From assembly GCA_030760725.1 (NCBI GenBank), contig JASWHV010000017.1, positions 5,868,959 to 5,932,958 on the forward strand: DNA of 64,000 nt. The letters run 5' to 3'. Position 1 is the first letter of the stretch. Every line of letters starts with the position of its first letter. The notes under the pieces were generated by a model, which saw only the letters and a list, made by a program, of their open reading frames with translations, had not been told where the DNA came from and ran no database searches. This document shows positions 49,467 through 58,989 of the stretch, in pieces. This stretch comes from Neostapfia colusana (taxonomy: Eukaryota > Streptophyta > Magnoliopsida > Poales > Poaceae). Both the position numbers and the translations under genes were made by a program.

Positions 49467-49482
49467 AGGAAAAATAAGGACC

Positions 49483-49495
49483 TCAAGCACAAATT
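49483..49495. repeat. LINE target-site duplication, right copy
   Basis: TCAAGCACAAATT directly follows the LINE 5' end and pairs with 35482-35494 (12/13 identical). Confidence 0.7.
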
Positions 49496-50240
49496 AGAAG
49501 TGGATAAAACCAAGATGACATGACCACTATGTGTCGTGGATTGTCATGCGCAATAGGTACGTCCCAGGACTAGGTGTTGCAATGAGATAGCGTCATCTGT
49601 AACTCCTTTAAAATTTAACTGACCAGTGTTAATATTTTAATATGAACGGACTAAAAGTTTATCTACTAGCTTTGCAATGAAATTAAAAATTTCAACAGGA
49701 GAAACCGCTACTAAAACAGCGATCATGTTCCATCTCTATGGATTTGAGAAAGTTTATATGAAAAATTTGAAAAACGATCGAACAATCTATCGGCAACAAG
49801 AGAATAACGAACTTCCTCAAAACAAAATACAAGAGAATAAAGAAGAGAATGAAACATCACTGAAAGTAAACGTCCACCTCACGAAAAATACGAAACCAAT
49901 GGTAGTGGAAAGGAAAGAAAAAAAAAACATGAAGACGACTCCACGTTCTTAGCTGGGCCTAGACACGGACACGACACGATGGATAAAGTGCTCCGGGCCG
50001 TTGGGTCCTGAGAAGCCTGAATTATGTGGCCCAACAAGCGTCGTCCATGGGGCGGAAACCCAAGGTGGGCTGACCACAGAACCTGGGCTGCCGGACATCT
50101 CGTTAGCGGCGCAAACGAAGCGTAACCTTTCCGCTCAGTTCTCTCTTCGCGCACGACCTCCGCTGCCTTCCTTCCTTCCTCTGTTTTCCTGCCCCCTTTT
50201 TTTTTCCTCCTCCGTGGCGCGCAATCCACGGAAATTCCCC
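49496..50240. other. Intergenic, upstream of the WIP gene
   Basis: An AT-rich part (49496-49950) has no recognised feature; a 91-codon frame there (49677-49952) looks like chance. The part from 49960 is promoter-like and becomes GC/CT-rich. Confidence 0.4.
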
Positions 50241-50245
50241 TGGGG

Positions 50246-50257
50246 TATATAATATAT
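50246..50257 (+). promoter_or_regulatory. TATA box of the WIP gene
   Basis: TATATAATATAT is followed by a GC-rich leader. A start site near 50280 would fit. A donor (GCAG|GTTCG, 50334/50335) and acceptors (TTGTAG 50598, TTTCAG 50605) suggest one intron in the 5' UTR. Confidence 0.55.
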
Positions 50258-50610
50258 CCCCCGCCCGGCGTCCTCCGGTGTTTGCAGTTTCCACTCATCC
50301 GCCGACTCGATTCCGAGAAGCTTCTTCGCGGCAGGTTCGTGGCTTCTCCCCACCTCCGGACCCCCCTTTCACCAAGTTCTTTCGGAGTTTCTGCGAAAAA
50401 TCTCGGTTCGCTGCGACCGAGCCCGACAAATGCTGTGGTAGTTTCGTCGAATTCATATCTTTCCGGCTGCATAGAAATGTTACCGAGGCTACAAATGGAT
50501 GCGGAGCTATAAATTTCCTTCTGGATTATCAGAACAAGCGTGGTGCGAAACCCTATGAATCAAATTGCCTTTGGAATTGGGTTGCCGTTTTCTTGTAGGT
50601 TTCAGGTAAA

Positions 50611-52945
50611 ATGGGTGAAATTAGGATGGTTCAATCGGAAGCAGCAACTAGGGAAGAAAATTTAGCACAAGATCCTTCAGAATCGCCTCTCGATTCTTCT
50701 CTTCTTGAGATGAATTGGGGCAAGTTCGCTCCATTTGGTGGTGCAGGTGCAAATAGAGCGGACAAGTTAGCTGAATTGCGCTTTATAAATATCAAAACAG
50801 AAACTATAGATAATAATGTCGTCAAGGAGAGTAGAATCCGATTGCTTCCGGAGTTGCCTTTCTATTACACGGCTGCGGCTCTGCAAGAAAAGTATTTCTC
50901 TGAAACATCCCCCAAGAAAGGGTCTAGGTTGAGGAGATGGAGGAGAGTGAGTCGGCAACCACGTGATAACCCACTGCAGCTGAACGTTGATTTTCTGGTG
51001 CTAGCCACGAGCTATTCGTTAGGCATTACAGGGTCAAGGGTCTCTGCAGATTGTAATGGGATAACGGTTGGGGTGAAGGATTTTAGTTTGGGAAGGACAC
51101 GACTTAAGATGCATCGGAGAACAATTAAGGACAAGAGGCATGCTTCCTTGGTTGAGCCTTACTTGATAGCATGTGATGCAGGTGAATCTTTTAGCAAACA
51201 CTGGCATAAAACAATGTCAATGAGCTATGATGGGGATCCAAGCGAAGACCGACAAAGCGAGGAGGTTCAGTCAGCTTTTAAAAGATATAATGAGGTTGAT
51301 GAGGAGAGAGTAACAAGGACGAACTTTGGTTTGCATCATTCTGAAGAGCAAAATGATGAAACTGACTGGAGTTGGGTGCTTCACGATAAAGACGGTGATC
51401 CTCTTGCTGAATCGATTTCCTCACTTCAGACGACCCAGGAAGTCCTTGAATGTGGTAAAACTCTTCTCTTTGTTGATGCTTTTCATGCACTCTGTTTTGA
51501 TTTTGAATTTCTCTGTGTACTTTCTTGTGTGATATTTACTTATATTGAATATCTAAAGATTTGGTATATGCTCGAAAACTTGGATTTCTTGAAGCTCAAG
51601 CTTTGGGTGCTGTGTGAACTGTCCCATAAAAGAAAATCTGTTGCTTATCTAAAATTTTGGTAGATGCTCAAAAACTTGGATTTCTTGAAGCTCAAGCTTT
51701 AGGTGCTGTGTGAATTGTTCCATAAAATAAAATCTGTTTCTTTTTATCAAGCATGTGCATCCTGACTATCGTATCTGTATACGTACTTTATCTCAGTTAG
51801 ATGATGTGATAGTTTGATCGCCTTCCCCTTTATAATGTCATCATATATTATGGACTGTTGCATCTCTGTTATAGAGTCGAAACACAAAATGTAAATATGG
51901 CTTTCTATTTTTTGGTATACACGATTTCCTTCAGTTTGGACAACTGTTATTTTCTACTCGACAGTATGAATTTTCCGTGCAGGATAGAGAAAATTGCTTG
52001 TCACATAGTTTTGCAGGGGGGAGGGGTTCATTTTTCATAATATATTACAAGTCCATGCGTGTAACTCTGGTAGTGTTCTTATTGCTTGTTATGGTTTTGA
52101 TGAATCACCTAGCCCTTTTGACTTCTGTCTATATAAAAAAAGCATTCCAATTCTTAGCCAGTTATTATGTTCTTGGGTGCCACCTGATTGTCACTGAAAT
52201 CGCTGCTCTTACTTGTCTGCATTTGAGCTTTAACTTATGCTTTTGTAAATCACCTATAAATAAATTGTAAGTGTTCTTCTGTTCCTTTGTCTATTCAGAG
52301 GTACAAAAATTGTCAGACCTTGTCAATGATACTGAGGCCGAGGAATCCAGTTGTGGTAACACTGGCCAAGATGTGATCGTCTTGCCACATGGACGAGTTG
52401 ATGTCATGGAAATGAATGAGAAGATGCAGCATCTTGAACAGAAACTGAAAGAAGCATCAAACACTATCAGACAAAAGGACTTGAGGATATCCAATCTTGA
52501 AATAGTCATCGACAGTGCGCATAGACCACTACTGGAGGAGGATGCCGCTAACATTGTACAGCTAGAGATGGAGGTCGAGCGCCAGCTGCAGGATAAAATA
52601 CAAGCCGAAATTCAGTGGTTGGTGATGGTGAAAGCAAAACAGAACTGGCAAGTCCGGGCAGAGGACCAGATCGCCTTGGAGGAGCACAAGTCTGCAGGGG
52701 ACAACACGAAAATGATGCTTAAGCTGAGGGACACAGAGAGCAAGATCATCATGCTGAAAGAGCAGGTGGACAAGCTGGAGGTCCACGAAAAGGAGCTCTA
52801 CAGGACGACGGAAGTCCTAAAGATGCAGAGCAGAACCTTCAAAGTGTCCCTCTTTGGCCTCGTGCAGCTGATAATGCTGTGGCTTTCGCTGAAGATGTTC
52901 TTCGCTCAGGACTCGGTTCCCTTCGGTGACATAGTACCAACTTGA
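50611..52945 (+). CDS. WIP: WPP domain-interacting protein (plant KASH protein of the nuclear envelope)
   Basis: Two coding exons, 50611-51454 and 52299-52945 (GT-AG, phase consistent, Glu split across the junction), give 496 aa. The N-terminal half is acidic/serine-rich with the block KKGSRLRRWRRVSR (about residues 103-116), a type of motif found in WIPs. Residues about 316-455 are heptad-rich coiled coil. A single hydrophobic segment (LFGLVQLIMLWLSL, about 463-483) is followed by a short lumenal tail ending IVPT, which matches the C-terminal VPT rule of plant KASH tails that bind SUN proteins. In Arabidopsis, WIPs anchor RanGAP through WPP domains at the outer nuclear membrane and shape nuclei. 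The ORF reading past 51454 into the intron is not used. Which WIP paralogue it is cannot be decided here. Confidence 0.88.
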
Positions 52946-53300
52946 TTTAGGTAGTGTTTCGTTCAGCCTGTAAATTCGATGTCATGGATTGCAATATCTT
53001 TAGATGGTTGTTTTAATATAGTTGCACGTGAAGTTTAATGTACATTGGAAATTGTAAAAAGTGTTTCTGTAAAATAGATCGCTGCATAATGTGGGTTCAA
53101 TCGACTAATCAGATGGTTGACGGTTTGCAGATTTGCAATTTTCTCTCTGAAAATTTAGCGTTTGATCCTTGTGGGCTATCTTTTTTTTTCTTTTTTGCGA
53201 GGCGAGCTGTCCTTGTTGCATTCTGCGTATATCGATTCTATGTTTCTAAAAACGGTTGATGTATAGCGGTGTTTCAATAAACTTTCCCGTATGTTGACTG
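52946..53300 (+). other. 3' UTR of the WIP gene
   Basis: It follows the TGA stop. A clear AATAAA occurs near 53276 (TCAATAAACTTT), so the transcript probably ends near 53300. Confidence 0.5.
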
Positions 53301-53820
53301 AACTGGAAACCAAAGCTATACATCGCCTTACCGTCAGTCCGTGCGCGTTCGTCCCTTTTTTCTGTGGAGGGCCCAGACGGCCCATTTTACCTATACATAC
53401 TTTTGTGGCCTGCCAAATGGAGGAACTAGAACAGGCCCATGGTCGAAATTGGCTCATCTTCGTGTATCGACTTCCGTGCCGTGTTGTGTCACTTGGCGCG
53501 GCGAATATCTAAGGCCATTGCAGCTACAGTACACCAGTAAGAACAAAGCTGCATGCGTGAACATGCACGTCCTTGGCTTGAGCTGTGCAACACTGGTCGT
53601 CCCGGTCGTTGCCAGGACAAATCTGTTGAAATAACGTTGCCGTCCGTGTTGTTAAATCCTTGGGGGGAAAAAGAGATTAGAGTGATCAAGGGTCAAAACC
53701 TATCTTAGTGCGGAGGAAATGCATGACGAACAGTAACTGTTGGTGCAAGAAAACGTGCAGTTAAAGCACGGGAACAAGTGGCAAACTATTGTTTTGATCA
53801 GAGTTCATGAGATATCCTCA

Positions 53821-53897
<77 letters not shown>

Positions 53898-54337
53898 ACT
53901 ATATAATTAATATACCATCGTAAATAGCTTGTTTATGATGACAATTGGTTATTTATGACAGTTTGTAGTTGTCACAAGTTAAATATCATAAATAAAATTA
54001 TTTACAATGACTATCATCGTAAATAATTTATTGACGCTCTTTGGTTCTTTAGTTACCATGGCGCTGCCCTAGTATCTATGCTAGCTTGTACACGAGAACT
54101 CAGAACATTTCACCGGTTATACGATCAGACAACAAGACAGAAAGATCATGTCTTTCGGAGCAAGATCGTCGGCTGCCATATTCTTGCATCCGGAGAATGA
54201 AATTTTGAACGCTGCGAACCCCTACTGAATGACAAACGGTGATGGTGCACGAACAACGGCGATCATTTCGCTACAAAATTGATGTATCCCGCATCAGCAC
54301 AGGAACCTAATGCAGGGACCAGGACCCCGGTTCCCAG
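53301..54337. other. Intergenic with a TA microsatellite
   Basis: No gene is seen. The (TA)n tract at 53825-53893 is followed by AT-rich sequence (53900-54040) in which CATCGTAAATA occurs twice (about 53925 and 54013), possibly a small non-autonomous DNA transposon. The end nearest 54337 is the 3' UTR of the zinc finger gene. Confidence 0.4.
53825..53893. repeat. (TA)n microsatellite
   Basis: About 34 uninterrupted TA units. Confidence 0.95.
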
Positions 54338-55966
54338 CTAGGGCTGGTTCTCCACTTCCGCATCGCTGGGCGGCTCGTTCAGGTCAAAGGTCCGCGGCGC
54401 GGCGGCGAGCGCGGCTCTGGCCTGCTGCTTCTCCGGGAACCAGTGCTTCCGCTTGTGGCCGCCGAGCGCTTGCCCGGAGCGAAAGGTCATGTTGCAGTCC
54501 TGACACACATGCGGAGCCGACGGCTGGACATTATGGTGTTCTTCCTGCCCACCGGCACCGACAGCGCTCCCCGGCCACGCGACGAAGACAGCGTCCACTT
54601 GGCCCGCGCCGGAGATAGCTCCCTCCTGACCCGTGCCGGTGACAGCGCCCTCCCGCCCTGCACCGGCGACAATGCCCTCGGCCGCGCCCGTGCCGCCGCC
54701 GATTGCGTTGCTGCTCTTCTTGTGGTGCGCCAAGATGTTCTGCATGGCCTGGACCATGGCGGGCTCGTAGTGACGCGCGCCGTGCTTGCTCGCGCCCTTG
54801 TTGTGGCCGGCAATGTGGCCGCCCAAAGCTTGGTGGGTCGGAAACGACTTGCCGCAGGTCGGACACTCGTGCTTCTTGTCAGACGCTGGCGAAGGGATGC
54901 GCCTCGCCGGCGGCTTGACGTTGGCGTCCTCTGGTGGTGATGCCGTTTCTTGGGTCTTCCCGGAATCCAGGACCCGTCGCTTCTTGCGCTTGTTGGCGCC
55001 GCTGCCTGAAGCGACGATGACCTGCTGGTTCGCAGGTGCGCTCGTGTCGGGAACCACGACAACGACAGCTTTTGTGGGAATCTCAAGCCTGAGCTCCTTG
55101 ACCTCCGGCGTCCGCGACTCGGCAATGGCCTCAGGGGCGAGCTCCGATTGGACGACATGCCGCTCGGAGTCCGGCGTCTGGTGCATCGTGGCAGAGCAGA
55201 AGACATGATCTGGTAACATCAGCTGCTGGAGATCTGGCATCTGATTTTGGGAGGCATGATCAACCAGTAGCATAGGCTGCTCGACGTCCGGTGTCTGGTT
55301 CTTGGCGTCGCGGGTATGGACCGGATGCAGAGTCCGCTGTCTTTCAGTCGTCGTGCCGCGAGAGGCCATCTCCAAGAGAATCATGGCAGCCTCCTCCTCC
55401 TCGCTGCACCAGTCGCTCGACTGCACCGTCGCCACGGGCTCGCTCCCGGCACGTGGTGTGGACGACGCGCGCCCGCGCTTCGCTGTCACTGGCCACTTCG
55501 ACCAAAGCTCGTCCTCCTCCCCCTGCTTCTTTTCTCCGGCCGCCGCCGCAGCAGCCGGCATGTTCATCGCTGGCAACTCAGCCTCCTTCCGTAGCACCTT
55601 CCTCGGCTTCTTGTCTCCAGCAACGGCAGAGGGGTTGGCCGTCGCAGGACGGCTCGCCCCCTTGTATCCCCTCTCCGGGTGACTCCTCAGGTGACCGTAC
55701 ATGGCCTTGTCCGACAGGAACGCCTTGCCGCACTCTGGACACGTCAGATCATGGCCGCCGCTGCCAGACTCCGCATTGCCAAGCCCCAACGGAGACAAGC
55801 CACTGCCTTTGTACGACGCCGTCACGCTAGCCGCCATGCCTGTTTGGACCTCGAGCTTCAGCAGCACGGCCTTGGGAGTAACCTCCACCACGTCGTCATC
55901 ATCTTCGGCATGGACTGCGGGCGCCGCCGCCTTAGCAGCCTGGATGTAGTACGCTTGCAAGTCCAT
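54338..55966 (-). CDS. C2H2 zinc finger transcription factor with C-terminal DLNEPP (EAR-type) motif
   Basis: A single coding exon of 542 aa. The first ATG in frame is 55966-55964 (MDLQAYY, context CAACCATGG); the open frame extends upstream to 56077 only through a GTG. Three C2H2 fingers are spread out: residues 76-96 (CPEC...H...H, with DKAMYGHL), 368-388 and 488-508, the last two carrying the plant QALGGH signature. A basic run KRKKRR (326-331) is a likely nuclear signal. The C-terminus has FDLNEPP (528-533), an EAR-like repression motif. Between fingers 2 and 3 lies a Gly-rich repeat (GxGxEGAVT type). Widely spaced Q-type fingers with an EAR motif point to a stress or developmental repressor; the specific target is not inferable. 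Confidence 0.85.
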   Translation of the reverse strand: MDLQAYYIQAAKAAAPAVHAEDDDDVVEVTPKAVLLKLEVQTGMAASVTASYKGSGLSPLGLGNAESGSGGHDLTCPECGKAFLSDKAMYGHLRSHPERGYKGASRPATANPSAVAGDKKPRKVLRKEAELPAMNMPAAAAAAGEKKQGEEDELWSKWPVTAKRGRASSTPRAGSEPVATVQSSDWCSEEEEAAMILLEMASRGTTTERQRTLHPVHTRDAKNQTPDVEQPMLLVDHASQNQMPDLQQLMLPDHVFCSATMHQTPDSERHVVQSELAPEAIAESRTPEVKELRLEIPTKAVVVVVPDTSAPANQQVIVASGSGANKRKKRRVLDSGKTQETASPPEDANVKPPARRIPSPASDKKHECPTCGKSFPTHQALGGHIAGHNKGASKHGARHYEPAMVQAMQNILAHHKKSSNAIGGGTGAAEGIVAGAGREGAVTGTGQEGAISGAGQVDAVFVAWPGSAVGAGGQEEHHNVQPSAPHVCQDCNMTFRSGQALGGHKRKHWFPEKQQARAALAAAPRTFDLNEPPSDAEVENQP

Positions 55967-57850
55967 GGTTGAGGTGTTGGTGCTGGGGTACGTTGCAGCT
56001 GATCGGAGAGGAGAGTTATATATGGTGTTGAACTGTGGCCTGTTTTGCCTTCCACTCGGTGGTTGCGTCCGTTTCACAACGAGCCAAGCAGATTAAGCCT
56101 TCACCGCCCTTTATGCCGCGAGCTAGTAACTGAAACAAACTCTAGACATCAAGAGTCTTGTGGTCTTGCTCCCATCCGAGAGAACTGGTCCTCTCACCTG
56201 GAAAAGGAGCAAGAAAGTGACCGATCAGGTGAGGACGTGGCTACTAGCACAACGAACAAAGTGTTACACGTTTTAGTAACCAACCAGCAGATAGGCAGAA
56301 TAAATTTTCAAACGACATGAAATAATGAGAAAGTTGCAACACAAAAGTAGCATATATCTCCAACAGTAATTCTAAAACCACCCGAATAGACTGAAACGAT
56401 GGAGAGAATAATATGTGGTGTGTGGCAGTGTGGGAGACGGTAAAAGTAACTAGCCATAGCTGCATGCTGCAAGGTTCTAGTGATGCAGGGACATGCATGC
56501 AGTGCAAAGGGTGGTGGAAAAAGGAAATTCCATGTACCGAAGTGACAGGCAATCTTGCAGCCTTTTGATCTTCTTTTCTGTCAACAGAGATAAGATGAGG
56601 GAATGAACCACCTGAAGTGCACTGTTACTCTAGCTAGCAGCATTGGAAAAAAGAAGGGGGGGGGTGAAAGAAAGCTAACAACGATCCTTTTCACAAAAGC
56701 TAACCAAGGCTCGCGCATGGCAGCGTCGCCTGCTCAAGTGAAGGAAATAGTACTACTACTTCAATTCTAATTCAGAGAACAAAAACGGCAGGTACTGGAT
56801 CTGCATCTCATGGACGCACCACATTTGGAAGGAAATCAAACACAGGGCTCCTGCAGGCAATCATATTAAAGGTAGAATCGAGCCGCTGATAATTTCCAGA
56901 ACCCAGAGAGCAAATTAATAAGCAAGCAAGTGGCAGAAATTACATAAGTCCCACTCAGGTAAGTAAATAACAAGCTGGAAATTAATCGGCCGCATATTAA
57001 TAATGAAATGATAATCAAGCTAGCAAAGAATACAGCAACAAATTAATCCATCACGCAGCAGATGACTAGTAACGTGGCGAGAAGAAAGTAAGAATCAGCA
57101 TAGGTGAAAAGAGAAGAGCTGATCACAGGAGAGCGCCCCACCTGGGAAAGAGAAAAAGTGGAGCTGAAAAGAACCGAACTACTAGTGATAGTCGTTCGAG
57201 CACCCGACGACCAAAAGGGCATCAAAATCTCGGCACTGAAACCCAAGCCATGAACAACGAGGCGGCGGCCACAGCAGTGCTGGGGGGGAGAGGCTAAATC
57301 CCAAGACCGGCGGACGCAGGCAGGGAAAGCGAAACCAATCTCGCCAAAACCTCAAGGGAAACTAGTAACAACTAAAGCTGCCTTCCAGATAAACAACAGG
57401 TCACTACTGAACCAGTTCGCGCACCACACAGATGAACACACGGCTGAAACGACTAGTACCACCACCACCACCACCGCGGAAACTAGTACGACCACCACCA
57501 AGGAAGCCGGCCGATACGTGGCGAATCCATCCATCCGATCGACCCACGCAGATTGAAGGCTTGCCACCCGCACCTCGACGCAAAATCTAGTTAGCGCGAC
57601 AACGACGAGGGGCGCGCCGGCCGCGCGCCATGATCAGTAATCTCGCGCGCCTCAGGGCTGGGGAGGGGAAGAGGGCGGGGAGAGGGATCGATCTCACCTC
57701 CGGAGCGGGCAGAAGGGGAGCCGGACCACCGCCCGCGCCGCGCGGCCGGGGGGCAGGGAGCGGAGCTGCTGGGTGGCTGCTCTCGCTGCTGTAACCGCCA
57801 GAATCCGCGAGCAACAAGAAACCCCAGGAAGGAGGGTGGGGGAAAAGGCT
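55967..57850 (-). other. Upstream region and possible spliced 5' leader of the zinc finger gene
   Basis: On the minus strand a GC-rich exon-like block (57850-57701) ends at GGAG|GTGAGAT, a strong donor. Acceptor-like TTTCCCAG sits near 57144 and TTTTCCAG near 56203. This suggests a non-coding first exon and one or two introns before the ATG. A TATATAA string at 56025-56016 could instead serve as a proximal TATA box. Neither is proven. Confidence 0.35.
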
Positions 57851-57869
57851 TGCGATCGAGGTGGAGAGA

Positions 57870-57977
57870 GAGAAAGAGAGAGAGAAGCTCAGGTCAGTTG
57901 GTAACTCTCACGCACGCACCAGTGGGGCCTGTGCCGCCTGGCCTACTACCGCTAGTACTAGTAGTATCTCTCAGTTT

Positions 57978-58020
<43 letters not shown>
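57870..58020. repeat. GA-rich microsatellites
   Basis: A short GAGA tract (57866-57892) and a pure (AG)21 tract (57979-58020) lie just upstream of the GC-rich exon-like block. GA/CT tracts near plant promoters are known targets of BPC/GAGA-binding factors. Confidence 0.85.
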
Positions 58021-58021
<1 letters not shown>

Positions 58022-58541
58022 AGTCGGAACGCTGCTAAATAAGGGAGGAGACGGACGAGCAGATTCGGTGGTGGCGTGGGGATGGGAAGCGAGGGGGATT
58101 CGCATGCCATCCATCGATGGATGGAGCTGGGCTCCGCGATTTTAGGGCCTGCGGCGTCGAGCCGAGAGAGCACGGACGCGCGGGGGCGAGGTGGAATGGA
58201 ATTGATGAACCACCAGCTAGCAGGCGCGCGAGCGCGCTGCTTGCTTTAGCTAAGCTTGTTCCGTTACTTCTTGTTACACCACTGCGAGATCTCTTCCTGC
58301 AGGATATTTTTCCCTCGTTCTACGACCTTTCTTGTCAGCTGCAACTTACCGTGGTTAATTATAATTACCGCTCCTCCTGTCTGCGACGTGTTCGCTCACC
58401 AACCGATGGAGTGCGCTTTACCGTGCCAGCGCGCTCGATCGGCAAACTTTGAGCTGATACACAGAGAGATCTCGCTGTGTTATTGGAAAAGCAGTACACC
58501 CTATACACTGCTATTACCATCGAAAACGAGACGTACTAATA

Positions 58542-58572
<31 letters not shown>

Positions 58573-58574
58573 TG
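58542..58574. repeat. CT microsatellite
   Basis: (CT)n with one TA interruption. Confidence 0.9.
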
Positions 58575-58951
58575 GCTGTCTGTCTTTTGGTGCCACAAGA
58601 AAGGGAGCTTTCCACATCCGTGTTTCGATCGGCAGGTATTCATTCGAAATCAACATGTGTTCATACTTTTCTCATAACTAACACTCAGGTGTTTTTCTCG
58701 TTCAAAACCGTGTACCGGCGTCCATTCGATCAGCAGGCGTTCAGGTACCTTTCCTTGCCCTTGCTTCTCACATCGTTTGTTTGTTCACTCTTAATCGGGA
58801 CACTAGTTGAGGAAAACAGCCTTGTTGATCTCAACGAACTCAAACCCGCCGCACCGCGCGTGCGTTGCTCGCTCCGTACTTCCCTACCGGGGCGCGGTTT
58901 GTTCAGGTTGTGCCTGCGGGTCTGCTTGCATGGTTGTTACGCTTCTCGGGC

Positions 58952-58953
<2 letters not shown>

Positions 58954-58986
<33 letters not shown>
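58954..58986. repeat. GA microsatellite
   Basis: An (AG)n tract of about 15 units. Confidence 0.9.

Positions 58987-58989
<3 letters not shown>

Larger units (their letters stand above)
35495..49482 (-). mobile_element. Full-length plant L1-type LINE, interrupted by an LTR element
   Basis: On the minus strand the order is a 5' UTR of tandem repeats, ORF1 (49230 down), ORF2 (endonuclease, RT, C-terminal zinc region) and a poly(A) tail (a T run on + at about 35493-35503). The flanks carry a 13-bp repeat with one mismatch: TCAAGCATAAATT (35482-35494) and TCAAGCACAAATT (49483-49495), a typical LINE target duplication. A Tat-like element (38611-45161) lies inside ORF2. Several stops and a frameshift show it is inactive. 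Confidence 0.88.

Noticed and set aside
49038..49497. Gly/Arg/Pro-rich open frames over the 40-bp repeats
   Set aside because: Repeat length and GC content create them; the ORF1 ATG and LINE boundary explain the region.
49677..49952. 91-codon Lys/Asn-rich frame
   Set aside because: Low complexity, AT-driven, no motif or promoter, not near-conserved by eye.
51455..51663. WIP exon 1 reading on to 51663
   Set aside because: A GT donor at 51455 joins in phase to the acceptor at 52298; the extension is AT-rich and unlike the family.
54310..55830. Plus- and minus-strand frames of 90-240 codons over the zinc finger gene
   Set aside because: GC-rich coding sequence opens alternative frames; only one frame has C2H2 fingers.
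55967..56077. Longer N-terminus for the zinc finger protein from 56077
   Set aside because: The frame there begins at GTG, not ATG; the first ATG in frame is at 55966 with a good context.
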